Assembly (NCBI GenBank): GCA_016713005.1
Contig: JADJPY010000003.1
Location: forward strand, 417,731 to 481,730
Direction: 5' to 3'
Length of the DNA: 64,000 nucleotides
Origin: Ramlibacter sp.
GTDB lineage: Bacteria > Pseudomonadota > Gammaproteobacteria > Burkholderiales > Burkholderiaceae_C
Positions 53,535-64,000 of this stretch are shown in pieces. The translations under genes were made by a program, and so were the position numbers. The notes under the pieces were generated by a model, which worked only from the letters and a program-made list of their open reading frames with translations, did not search any database and was not told the DNA's origin. How positions within the stretch are numbered: the stretch's first letter is position 1; each line of letters starts with the position of its first letter.

Positions 53535-56500
53535 ATGAACACCACCAACACCTCCAGCACCGTGTCTGAAAACACCGATTCACTGAAGAAGTCTCGAACC
53601 ATGACCAAGCAACAACAAGCCGAGCAGAAGAGCTTTACCGTGCGCACGGGCGGGCGCAAGCTGACCTATGTATTCCGTCCGCGCAAGCGCTTCTCGTCGT
53701 TGCTGAAGTTCCTGCTCGCCATCTTTGGCGGGCAAGTGGTGTTGTGGCCCGGCATGGCCACGGCGCAGGGCCTCAGCCCCAACGCGCTGCCAACCGGTGG
53801 CAGCGTGGCAGCGGGTCAGGCGGGCATCAACTCCGTCGGCAACGCCATGACGGTGAACCAGCAGAGCAGCAAGGTCATCATCAACTGGTCCACCTACAAC
53901 ATTGGCGCGGACGCTTCTGTCACGTACAACCAGCCCAGCGCCAGCTCGGTGGCGCTCAACCAGGTGACGGGCGCTGACCCGTCGCAGATCCTGGGCCGCC
54001 TGTCGGCCAACGGCCAAGTGTGGCTGGTCAATTCTGCCGGTGTGTACTTCGGCCAGAACGCCACCATCGACGTGGGCGGCATGCTGGCATCCACGCTCAA
54101 GGTGGACAACAACCAGTTCATGAACAGTGACAAGGTCACGTTCGAAAACGACGGCACCGCCGGCAGCATCAAGAACGACGGCAACATCACCGCGCGCAAC
54201 GGCGGCTATGTGGCCCTGATCGCGCCCAATGTGCAGAACGCCGGCGTCATCAACGCCAACATGGGCACCGTGCGCCTGGCTGCAGGCGACAAGGTCACCG
54301 TGGACCTGGCCGGTGACGGCCTGATCAAGCTCAACATCGACAAGGCCAGCGCCGAGGCGGTTGTGGCCAACGCCGGGCGCATCAGCGCCAACGGCGGCAC
54401 CGTGGTGCTGAGCGCGCGCAGCGCCGGCGACCTGGCCAGCCTGGTCGTCAACAACACCGGCATCATCGAGGCCAAGAGCCTGGTGGAGCGCAACGGCCGG
54501 ATCTTCCTGGACGGTGGCAATGGCACGGTGGAGAACAGTGGTTCGCTGATCGCCACGGGTGACGCTGCAGGCACCAAGGGTGGTGCGGTGCAGATGGCCG
54601 GCACGCGCGTGGGCGTGGTGGGCGCGGGCAGCGTGGATGTGAGTGGTGACGCCGGCGGCGGCACCGCACTGATCGGCGGCAACTGGCAAGGCAACAACAC
54701 CGCCAGCATCATCGACGGCAGCGCTGTGGCCAACGCACAGCAGGTGGCTGTGGCCAGCGGCGCCAGCATCAAGGCCGACGCCCGCACCAGCGGCAACGGC
54801 GGCACGGTGGTGGCATGGGCCGATGGCCACACCCAGTTCAATGGCGCGGTCTCCGCACGCGGCGGTGCCACCGGCGGCAACGGCGGCCAGGTGGAAACCT
54901 CTGGCAAGAAGACGCTGGGCATCAACGCCGGCGCACGCGTTGATGTGTCCGCCAGCAAGGGCAAGGCGGGCTCATGGCTGCTGGACCCGAACGACATCAC
55001 GATTGCTGCCGCAGACGCCAACGTGTCTGTAGCTGGCACGACGTATCAGGACGATGGAGGTGCTACCAATGCCACAGTCGATGCGGCAGTGATTGGTGGC
55101 GCACTGACGGGCGGTGCGACCGTCAATGTCCAGACCAGCAATGCGGGTGCGGCAGGCAATGGCGACATCTTCGTCACCAGTGCTGTGACTTCAGCAGGTG
55201 ATGGCACGCTGAACCTGATCGCCAACCGCAACATCACGGTCAGCGCAAGCATTGATGCAGGGGCGACCAAGACGCTGAATGTGAGCTTGTATGCCGGCTC
55301 CAACAGCACCGCGGCTTCTACCGCCACCGCTGGCTCCAATGCAAGTACGGTGACGATCAACTCAAGCATCGCCACGGGCGGCGGGAACCTGGGCATCGTG
55401 ACCAAGGGCGACGTTACAGGTGCGGGCGACCTCAACCTGGGCGCGGGCAGTTTGGCGGTCGATACCAAATCCACGGGCCAAGTCAATCTGACGGGCGTGA
55501 TCACTGCTGGTGCGGCCAACCTGACTGCCACGGGCAAGGACATCTCTGTTGCCAATACCGCCAACAACTTTACGGGCGCAGTGAGTGCGACAGGCTTCAA
55601 TGTCACCATCGCAGATACCAATGCCCTGAGCCTCGGCACGATTGTGGCGACCGGCACCCTGGCGGCAACTGCCGGGACAGCCGATCTGACCCAAGTTGGC
55701 TCTGCCACGGTGTCTGGTGCAGCCACCCTAACATCCAACGCGGGCAGTGTGGTGGCCGACAACACCGCCAACAACTTCGCGTCAGTTACCCTTGCTTCAG
55801 CAGGCAACGCGACGCTTTACGACAGCAATGCAATGACACTGTCGTCATTGACGGTTGGAGCGGCTGGCAATGTGGACGTGCAGGCTGGCAAGGGTGGAAC
55901 CGGCGCACTGACTTTGGGTACCGGCGTCAGCACGACTGGAGACGTGACCTTTGTCAGCGGATCGGGTGCGCTGACGACGGGTGGAGCTATCAGTGGCAAC
56001 AACATCCAGCTGACTGCCGGAGCAGCGGGCCTGAGCATCGGACACAACGTCGCGGCCGGCGGCGTTTTAGGGCTAAAGGCGACCGGCAACAACATTGATC
56101 AGACTGCCGGGGTGATCTCCGCAGTCGGTGTGACCACCATGGATGCCGGCACTGCTGGGGGCATCATCACCGTTCAGAAAGCGGGCAACAACTTCCAGGC
56201 CAAGGTGAATGCGTCGGCAGGTACCGTCCGTATTGCGGATGGTACGGGTGGGGTCATCCTTGGCAATGTCAATGCAGACTCGGTGACTGTCGGTTCGACC
56301 GGCGGCGACGTGACGAACACGGGCGCGATCACCAACTACGCGACCACGGGCAACGCGAATGTCACCGTCAACGCTGGCACAGACACCGTGACGCTGAACA
56401 ATGGTGGCAATCGCCTCGGAACAGCCAATTTGACGGGCACCACAGTCAGTGTCACATCCATTGGCGGCTTGGACGTGGGTACAGTCAAAGCCAATACCTT

Positions 56501-57797
56501 TGGTGCGACCGTCAGCGGTGCCAACGTGACCCAGAGCGGCGCGATCACGAAGCAGGACGGTAGCGATGGTGCAGCGGTTACGGTAGATGCCGGCGCCAAG
56601 GACATTGCCCTGACCAACACCGGCAACAAGCTGGCATCTGTCAGTTTGACGGGCACTACGGTGGCCGTGACAGATGGGACCGCGGGCATTTCGATTGGGG
56701 CCACGAAGGCGGATTCGCTTACAGTCGACTCCACCAACGGTGCGGTGACCAACTCGGCGGCCATCGTCAACCAGGTCGGCACGGGTGCAGCCAATGTAAC
56801 GGTCAACGCGGCAGGCTACGACGTCACCTTGGGCGATGTTGGCAACAAGCTGGGCACGGTGAGTGTTGCGGGCGTCAATGTGTCGGTGTACGACAGCGAT
56901 ACCTCAGGCACAGTGCTGGGTACGAGTACCGTGACGGGTACCTTGGGCGTGACGTCCAAGGGCCACATTACCCAGAGCGGCGTTCTGACGGTGACGGGCG
57001 CAGCCAGCTTCACCATTGATGACACGGCCAGCCAGAACATCAACCTCTCCACTCAAGCCAACGACTTCAAGTCCACTGTGACCTTTGCCAAGACCGGCAC
57101 AGGCACCGTAAACAACGTTGGCCTGCGCAATGCGAACTCAGGCGCCCTGTTCGGCAATATCACGCTGCCGGGTACGTACAACGACTTGACCGTCATCTTT
57201 GACAAAGCGGCCATGATTCTGCCGGCGCTGACGGTGGGTGGCACGCTGACGGCCACGGCCGGTGGCGGCTCCATCACCCAGACAGGCGCGCTGGACATTG
57301 CCGGGGCTTCGAGCTTTACGGCGTACGACGCTGGCGGCCCGACCCGTTATGCCATTACGTTGGACGACAACGGCAACAAGTTTGTGGGAGCCATTTCCGC
57401 CAAGGGTGGTGCATTCACGCTGGACAACGGCACCTACGCCACCAAGTTCGGCACGATTGACGTGTCCAGCGTCACGCTGGAAGGCACGGGCGACCTGACG
57501 CTGACCAACAGCATTACCACCACCGGCGCGCAGACCTACGGTGGCAACGTCATCCTGACCAGCGACGTCACGCTTGCCGGCAATGGCATCAGCGTGTCGG
57601 GCACGATGAAGAGTGATGGCACCAACCGTGCCCTGATCATCAATGACGCGGGCGCTACGAAGATTACCGGTTCCCTGGGTACCACCACAGCTGGCGAGCG
57701 CCTGGCCAGCGTGGACATCACCAGCACCGGCGGCACGCAGTTGGGCGGCAATGTCTACACCACGGGCAGCCAGACCTACAACAGCGCCGTGACCTGA
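53535..57797 (+). CDS. TpsA filamentous-haemagglutinin-like adhesin, N-terminal part
   Basis: This 1,420-codon part of a giant secreted adhesin begins with an extended signal (about 70 residues, with GRKLTYVFRPRKRFSSLLKF before the hydrophobic LLAIFGG core). The TPS secretion domain follows (VNQQSSKVIINWSTYNIG, GRLSANGQVWLVNSAGVYFG) and is recognised by TpsB. Up to about residue 490 it is a haemagglutination-type beta helix ending GSWLLDPNDITI; then come Ala/Gly/Thr/Asn-rich beta repeats. ATG 53535 has GGAGG 5 bp upstream; one at 53523 is also in frame. The stop at 57797 is caused by loss of one C in ACCCTG (restores AVTLTAGSN), so the frame truly goes on. Confidence 0.9.
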   Translation: MNTTNTSSTVSENTDSLKKSRTMTKQQQAEQKSFTVRTGGRKLTYVFRPRKRFSSLLKFLLAIFGGQVVLWPGMATAQGLSPNALPTGGSVAAGQAGINSVGNAMTVNQQSSKVIINWSTYNIGADASVTYNQPSASSVALNQVTGADPSQILGRLSANGQVWLVNSAGVYFGQNATIDVGGMLASTLKVDNNQFMNSDKVTFENDGTAGSIKNDGNITARNGGYVALIAPNVQNAGVINANMGTVRLAAGDKVTVDLAGDGLIKLNIDKASAEAVVANAGRISANGGTVVLSARSAGDLASLVVNNTGIIEAKSLVERNGRIFLDGGNGTVENSGSLIATGDAAGTKGGAVQMAGTRVGVVGAGSVDVSGDAGGGTALIGGNWQGNNTASIIDGSAVANAQQVAVASGASIKADARTSGNGGTVVAWADGHTQFNGAVSARGGATGGNGGQVETSGKKTLGINAGARVDVSASKGKAGSWLLDPNDITIAAADANVSVAGTTYQDDGGATNATVDAAVIGGALTGGATVNVQTSNAGAAGNGDIFVTSAVTSAGDGTLNLIANRNITVSASIDAGATKTLNVSLYAGSNSTAASTATAGSNASTVTINSSIATGGGNLGIVTKGDVTGAGDLNLGAGSLAVDTKSTGQVNLTGVITAGAANLTATGKDISVANTANNFTGAVSATGFNVTIADTNALSLGTIVATGTLAATAGTADLTQVGSATVSGAATLTSNAGSVVADNTANNFASVTLASAGNATLYDSNAMTLSSLTVGAAGNVDVQAGKGGTGALTLGTGVSTTGDVTFVSGSGALTTGGAISGNNIQLTAGAAGLSIGHNVAAGGVLGLKATGNNIDQTAGVISAVGVTTMDAGTAGGIITVQKAGNNFQAKVNASAGTVRIADGTGGVILGNVNADSVTVGSTGGDVTNTGAITNYATTGNANVTVNAGTDTVTLNNGGNRLGTANLTGTTVSVTSIGGLDVGTVKANTFGATVSGANVTQSGAITKQDGSDGAAVTVDAGAKDIALTNTGNKLASVSLTGTTVAVTDGTAGISIGATKADSLTVDSTNGAVTNSAAIVNQVGTGAANVTVNAAGYDVTLGDVGNKLGTVSVAGVNVSVYDSDTSGTVLGTSTVTGTLGVTSKGHITQSGVLTVTGAASFTIDDTASQNINLSTQANDFKSTVTFAKTGTGTVNNVGLRNANSGALFGNITLPGTYNDLTVIFDKAAMILPALTVGGTLTATAGGGSITQTGALDIAGASSFTAYDAGGPTRYAITLDDNGNKFVGAISAKGGAFTLDNGTYATKFGTIDVSSVTLEGTGDLTLTNSITTTGAQTYGGNVILTSDVTLAGNGISVSGTMKSDGTNRALIINDAGATKITGSLGTTTAGERLASVDITSTGGTQLGGNVYTTGSQTYNSAVT

Positions 57798-60700
57798 CGG
57801 CCGGCTCCAACCTGGGCAACACGGTGGACGGCAGCCTGATCTGGTTCAAGGGGGCCGTGGACAGCGAAGCCGCCGAGAACAACAACCTGAACATCCAGTA
57901 CGAAGGCAGCGTGCGCTTTGACGGACAGGTCGGCAAGAACCAGAAGCTGGGCGTGCTGACGGTCAACAACATCGGCACCTACGGCACGATCTTCCTGAAC
58001 ACAGACACCATCGGTTCGGTGGGCGGCCAAACCCCTGGCGGACGACGTCATCCTGAACAGAACATCACGCTGTCCAACGACACCAGCGGCAATATCAGCT
58101 TCTCTGGCTTGGTGGACAGCAAGACAGGGACGAACAAGAGTCTGACGGTTGAGCAGACCGCTGGCTCGACTGGCAGCATTGTTTTTGCCAAGGCAATTGG
58201 CAGCGCGGACAAGTTGAGTTCGTTCTCCACGACCGTGACCGACGCCGCGGCGGCCAACAAGATCGGTGCGTCAGTGACGACGACCGGAGCCCAGACTTAC
58301 GCTGGAAATACGGTCCTGACCGCCGACGTCACAATGACCGGTACGGGCATCACGATCGGGGTTCTGGACAGCGACGCCACGGCCCGCGACCTGACCATTG
58401 CCGACACCGGTACCACTACGCTGGGGGGCAGCATTGGCGGTACCAATGCCCTCGACGTGCTGACGGTGGGTACGGCCAATGCCCTGGCGTTGCCGACCCT
58501 GAAGGTCGCCGACCTGTCGGTGACGACCAGCAACGACAACGTCACGCAAACGGGCGCGGCAACCGTCACCGGTGCAACGACGCTGTCCACCGGCACCGGG
58601 GACATCACGCTTGACAAGGCAGGCAACTCGTTCACGGGCGCCATCAAGGCCGCAGGCGACGACGTCACATTGGTCAACAGCATTGCAACCAACCTCGGCG
58701 CGAGCACGGTTGGCGGCGCCTTCAGCCTGACCAGCACGGGCGGCGCAACGTGACCGACAGCGGCACGGTGTCGGTGACGGGCACCACCACGATCGACGCG
58801 GCGGGCAAGACGATCACCCCTGACGATGGGTCCAACAGCTTCACGGGCGCGATGGCGCTCAAGGGCACGGACGTGACGGTGGTGAACACCACGGCGACCA
58901 ACCTTGGCGCCAGCACGGTGACGGGGAACTTCAGCCTGACCAGCACGGGCGGCAACGTGACCGACAGCGGCACGGTGTCGGTGACGGGCACCACCACGAT
59001 CGACGCGGCGGGCAAGACGGATCACCCTGGACGATGGGTCCAACAGCTTCACGGGCGCGATGGCGCCTAAGGGCATGGACGTGACGGTGGTGAACACCAC
59101 GGCGACCAACCTTGGCGCCAGCACGGTGACGGGGAACTTCAGCCTGACCAGCACCGCGGCAACGTGACCGACAGCGGCACGGTGTCGGTGACGGGCACCA
59201 CCACGATCGACGCGGCGGGCAAGACGATCACCCTGGACGATGGGTCCAACAGCTTCACCGGCGCGATGGCGCTCAAGGGCACGGACGTGACGGTGGTGAA
59301 CACCACGGCGACCAACCTTGGCGCCAGCACGGTGACGGGGAACTTCAGCCTGACCAGCACGGGCGGCAACGTGACCGACAGCGGCACGGTGTCGGTGACG
59401 ACCACGCGATCGACGCGGCGGGCAAGACGATCACCCTTGCGATGGGTCCAACAGCCACGGGGCGCGATGGCGCTCGGGGGCACGGACGTGACGGGGTGAA
59501 CACCACGGCGACCAACCTTGGCGCCAGCACGGTGACGGGGAACTTCAGCCTGACCAGCACGGGCGGCAACGTGACCGACAGCGGCACGGTGTCGGTGACG
59601 GGCACCACCACGATCGACGCGGCGGGCAAGACGATCACCCCGACGATGGGTCCAACAGCTTCACCGGCGCGATGGCGCTCAAGGGCACGGACGTGACGGT
59701 GGTGAACACCACGGCGACCAACCTGGCGCCAGCACGGTGACGGGAACTCAGCCTGACCAGCACCGGGGCAACGTGACCGACAGCGGCACGGTGTCGGTGA
59801 CGGGCACCACCACGATCGACGCGGCGGGCAAGACGATCACCCTGGACGATGGGTCCAACAGCTTCACGGGCGCGATGGCGCCTCAAGGGCACGGACGGGA
59901 CGGGGTGAACACCACGATGACCAACCCTGGCGCCAGCACGTGACGGGGAACTTCAGCCTGACCAGCACCGGCGGCAACGCGAGCAGCAGCGGCACGGTGT
60001 CGGTGACGGGCACCACCACGATCGACGCGGCGGGCAAGACGATCACCCTGGACGATGGGTCCAACAGTTTCGGGCGCGATGGCGCTCAAGGGCACGGACG
60101 TGACGGTGGTGAACACCACGGCGACCAACCTGGGCGCCAGGCACGGTGACGGGGAACTTCAGCCTGACCAGCACCGGGGGCAACGTGACCGACAGCGGGG
60201 CCGGGGCGGTGGGGGGCGGGTACACCACGATCAACGCGGGTGTTTGCGTACGGCACCACCGCCGCGGGCAAGAACATCACCCTGACGAAGCGGTCCAGCA
60301 CCTACACCGGCGCGATGGCGCTCGAAGGCGGTGGACGCGGCGGTGACCAACAACACGGACACCAACATTGGTGCCAGCACCATCCCCCACGGGCAACCTG
60401 ACGCTCAACAGCGCCAACGGCAACGTGGGACCGACAGCGGCACGGTGTCTGTGACGGGCAACCACCACGATCAACGCGGCGGGCAAGAACATCACCCTGA
60501 CGAAGCGGCCAGCACCTACACCGGCGCGATGGCGCTCAAGGCGGTGGACGCATCTGTCTTCAACAATACGGCGACCAATTCGGGGCGAGCACCATCACTG
60601 GCAACCTGACGCTCAACAGCAATGGTGATGTGACCCAGACCGCAGGCATCAGCGTGTCGGGCAGCACCACCATCACGGCGGGCGCCAACGATGTCACACT

Positions 60701-63700
60701 GGATACGGCGACGAACGATTTCGTGGGCAGCATCAACATTGTTCCCGGCTGACGCAGTCACGCTGGACGATGCCAACACTTTGCCGCTGGGCACGATCAC
60801 GGCTACAAGCCTGGCTTTTGGTACGGCCAACACGGCCTATTCACTCAACGGCAACATTACGCTGACCAACAACCCGCTGACTTTCGATGCAGCGGTCACC
60901 ATGCTGGGCAACCCGTACTGGCAACGGGCAGTGGCAATGTCAGCTTCCAGAAAATACGGTGGATGGCGGATCTGCCCTTACGGTCAACAGCTCGGGCACG
61001 ACAGACTTTGACATGGCCATCGGCGGCGGCACGGCGCTGAGTGCGTTGATCAGGATGCCAATGGCACCGCCAACTTCGACGGCACCATCAAGACGACGGG
61101 CAACATCACGGTGGACGGCACCACCATCAATCTCGGTGGCGACGTGACCACCACCGCCGGCGGCAAGGTGGTCTTTACCAGCCCGATCACCCTGGGAGCA
61201 GGCGGACGCGCACCATTGATACCAGTGCCCAGGCGGGCGCGGATGTGACGGTGAACGGCGTCACCGGCGCAGCCGATGCAACCCTGAACATCAACTCTGC
61301 CGGCCTGACAACACTGTTTGGCACGTTCGACAACGCATACGTGAAGACGGACTCCGCTGGTACGGCTAAGATCGCCGGCACGAGGCTGAAGGTGGCCACG
61401 TTTGATATTGGTGAGAACCTGGCGCTGTGCGGCACGCCTGACGGTGGCGGCTACATCTTCGGCGGCAACGTTGAGCTGTGCGGCGACACCCACCTTCAAC
61501 AGCAACAATGTCGCGTTTGGCGGCAAGGTCGACAGCGATGTGCTGGGCCCGAGGTCTCTGAACTGAACGTTTCCACACCGACCAGCTTCGGTGGCAACGT
61601 CGGCACGATCGGGCACTGAGCACGCTCACGACCGACGCAGCGGGCTCCACCACGCTGACGGGCAGCGTCAATACCATCGTCTCCGGCTCAGGCGGCATTA
61701 CCTTCGGTGACGACGTTACCGCCGGGGCAGCCAGCCTGACGCCGAGTTCCGGCACCGGCAACATCACGGCAAACGACGCGGGCGTAACAACTTTGCCCCC
61801 GCTCAACCTGTCGGGTGGCGCGGTGATCGTGCGCGACGTGGACGCGCTGACGGTCTCGTCGCTGGACCAGCGGCGGCAAACAAGACGGTGACCCTTGGTG
61901 GCGGGCACGACGCTGACGCTGCCGGCCAGTGCGATCAACACGGGCACGGCGGACTCTGAGCCGCGTCCGCAGAACGGAACGCTGACGACCGCCGCCGATC
62001 TGACTGGCAATAACATCATCCCGCAAGGTCAAACTGGCCTGTCCCTTGGGCACATCGTTACTTCGATCACCCAACACCACGCTTCAGGCAGCGGGTGGCG
62101 CCATCAACCAGACCGGTGGCAAGCTTGAGGTGACCGGCACGCTGACTAGTACCAGCGACACCGGGACCACCTTTGAAACAGCCTTGACGACAGTGTTGGC
62201 ACGCTTGCGAAGCACGAACACCACGTCCGGCAACGTTGAACTGACTGCTTTCAACGGGTTGCTAAACGTCACCGCGATCACCAATACAGGCGATAACGTG
62301 ACGTTGGTGGCAGATGACTCAACATCAAACCGGCGCGATTTCTGCGGCCGGAAGCTTGCGACACTGGCGCCTGTACTCAACAATCGGGCAGTGAATATTG
62401 CGGGTGGCGCTGGTGGATTGAACTTGACTGCTGCCGAGGTGAACCCTGGTTTCGGCAGCCGATCTGGCAATTGGCGGTACTCGCGGCTTCGTCGGTGACG
62501 GTCAACGGCGCCATGAGTGTGACGGCTGCGCCGAACGTGACGCTGACCAGCGGCAACAGTTCAGATCGCACTCAATGGGCAACCTGACAGTGACAAATCA
62601 GTTGACGCTGAATTCTGCAGGCGCCATCAATCAGACCACAGGCACCAAAGTCACAGCGACATCGCTTGACGCCAATGCCAACAACGGCATCACGATGAAC
62701 AGCACGGCAGGCAATGCCGTGGCGACAGTCAATCTTTACAACCAGAGCGCCGGCAATATCTCCCACCGGAGTGCGCAGTCGCAGGTGGCTCCACCATTGC
62801 CGCAGACAACCCCAGGCCGTGACGGGACCTGGTTTCCTCACCGAACTGAGTGGCAATTTGACGTTGCCCTCGGTCTTGTCAGCGGGCGAACCCATTACCA
62901 TAACCGAGCCAGCACCAAGAACGTCGCGTTATCACGACGGTCGATGCCACGCAAATGCCCAAAGCGGCAGGCGCAGACATCGCGTGATCAAGGGGGTGGA
63001 CGGCCTTAGTATCGGTACTACCGTAGATGCAGGAACCGGTGGTCTGCGGACGATCACTACCGGGTAACGGTCAGCCGGGCCATTGACCTGGCGACAAATC
63101 GGCAAACCAGCTCCGAAGCTTGATTGACGGTCTGTTTCGCTCGCCCTGATCAATGCTGGCGGCGGCTTGCAGTTCGGGGATAAGACGCAGACGGAGCCAT
63201 TGAGGTGTCCGATGCGGCAGTGACGATTTCCTGAACAATGTCAGCTCTGGAAGAACAAGTCAGGGACCATTGACGTTGGCGCTGTCGGCACGGGGACGGG
63301 CATTTGACGGTCAACGGCAATTTGTCCAGGTTCTTGCCTACGGACTCTTCCCAATCCCGTGAATACCGGAAAGATCATCAATACAGCGGTTGACGCGCTC
63401 ACGGTGAATGGCAATCTGTTCATGGAATGCCACATCGGGTATTGGCCAGATCAGCCTGTTGCGGCCAATCATCACCGATTCAGTGACAGGCGACCTCACG
63501 GCCAACAATAACACGACAGGTGACCTGTACTATGCTACCAACGATTTACGCTGGCAGGTGCCGGTGCAGGGATTTCCTGCCGCGGGACAGGAAAATTCGA
63601 ATCGATGCTGACTTGACGGCCAGCCAGGACACATCATCATCGCTGACGTGGTGTCAGCCGGTTCAGTTGGAATTGAACGCCACAGGGGCGACGGTTTCTC

Positions 63701-64000
63701 GACGGCGCCCATGGGTAGCCCGGTTACCGCGAGTACGGCCCGGTTCACGGCCAACGAAGGAATTGGCACCCTCGCCAATCCCATTCAGACAGACGGCAAA
63801 CCACGGTGACTGCGGACAATGGCGCTACTGCAGGCGATATCTACACTACCAATGTCAACAATCTGACCGTGGAACCACAGGGGTCTCGGAACAAGTTTGC
63901 TGGCGGGAGTGATTGATTTGCACGCTGGGGGAACCATGACGGTGTCAGGAACGATCTCCAGTAACAACCGCGATGCCACGCTTACGACGGATTCCGGGCA
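57798..64000 (+). pseudogene. TpsA adhesin continuation, many frameshifts, cut by window edge
   Basis: The same Thr/Gly/Ala/Asn-rich beta-repeat protein continues in shifting frames to the end of the window. The next clean part (to 58753) contains a pair of opposite indels: an extra C near 58033 and a missing C near 58055 change GGQTLADDVILNQNITL to GGQTPGGRRHPEQNITL. After 58750 frames change every 50 to 300 bp. Opposite, self-correcting indels in homopolymers are typical of consensus errors. The C-terminus is not in the window, so total length and anchoring are unknown. True decay of the gene cannot be ruled out. Confidence 0.75.
58541..60630 (+). repeat. 207-bp tandem repeats in tpsA (69-residue units)
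   Basis: Units begin at about 58541 (diverged), 58750, 58957, 59164, 59371, 59571, 59773, 59979 and 60185, with more diverged ones at about 60425 and 60628. Exact units are 207 bp; shorter spacings (200, 202, 206) come from indels. Each codes for a VTDSGTVSVTGTTTIDAAGK strand set, a GSNSFTGAMALKG turn and a NLGASTVTGNFSLTSTGGN end. Near identity at DNA level shows recent duplication or gene conversion. Confidence 0.9.

Noticed and set aside
51757..53583. A 608-codon minus-strand open frame opposite tpsB
   Set aside because: It mirrors the transporter gene and has no family features; tpsB has a signal peptide, POTRA and barrel end.
53580..54830. Minus-strand frame of 416 codons opposite tpsA
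   Set aside because: Antisense of the repeat-rich adhesin, with Val/Ala/His-rich composition and no motif.
58750..60630. CRISPR-like array from regular repeats
   Set aside because: Units are 207 bp, contiguous, and code for adhesin repeats; there are no spacers.

Overview
The window is high-GC bacterial DNA that looks like a betaproteobacterium of the order Burkholderiales, most probably Comamonadaceae. The inference rests on a Bug/TctC-type solute receptor, a LysR-xdhAB-BMP transporter purine region, duplicated 7TM-DISM/GGDEF proteins, and at least eight copies of a short dispersed repeat containing a GCTAT...ATAGC hairpin that I remember as common in Comamonadaceae genomes. I found no rRNA, tRNA, CRISPR array, phage or transposase gene.

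Layout. 0-4 kb: start of an amidase and a Bug receptor on the minus strand, divergent from an acyl-CoA ligase and a catalase-like haem protein. 4-9.6 kb: three paralogous GT4 glycosyltransferases, two of them translationally coupled behind a type II NADH dehydrogenase, with an enolase-superfamily gene between the second and third. 9.7-11.6 kb: a Kv-type channel with a zinc ribbon, coupled to a luciferase-like oxidoreductase. 11.6-12.45 kb: a non-coding stretch with long G homopolymers, probably an assembly defect. 12.5-17.3 kb: core MetE-like protein, dihaem cytochrome c, cupin, MDR reductase, CbiM-like membrane protein, hemerythrin. 17.5-20.8 kb: ergothioneine genes egtB (frameshifted) and egtD, followed by a DUF427 protein and a 2-oxoglutarate/Fe dioxygenase. 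20.9-25.5 kb: thiolase, SDR, two small DUF proteins and a ClpP-fold-like membrane protein.

25.7-40.4 kb is a purine and nucleoside catabolism region: xdhB-xdhA, a divergent LysR regulator, a BMP-type nucleoside ABC importer (ATPase, two permeases, lipoprotein), adenine deaminase, a second BMP protein, guanine deaminase (frameshifted) and dcd, with one fatty acid desaturase inserted. Uptake would feed adenine and guanine deamination, and the hypoxanthine or xanthine formed would be oxidised by the xanthine dehydrogenase. XdhC, the usual cofactor-insertion chaperone, is absent from the window.

40.4-51.3 kb: an ornithine-cyclodeaminase-family reductase, an unknown lipoprotein, pyrrolidone carboxypeptidase, two 7TM proteins with degenerate GGDEF domains, a zinc metallopeptidase, an RhlE-type helicase, ApaH and a CorC/HlyC-like membrane protein. 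51.3-64 kb is a two-partner secretion locus: a consensus sigma-70 promoter, a roughly 200-nt leader ending in an intrinsic terminator, a TpsB transporter, and a giant TpsA adhesin containing 207-bp (69-residue) tandem repeats. The adhesin reads cleanly for 4.3 kb and then frameshifts repeatedly to the window edge. A compensating pair of indels suggests that many of these are consensus errors rather than decay. The same explanation is likely for the single-base frameshifts in egtB and guaD.
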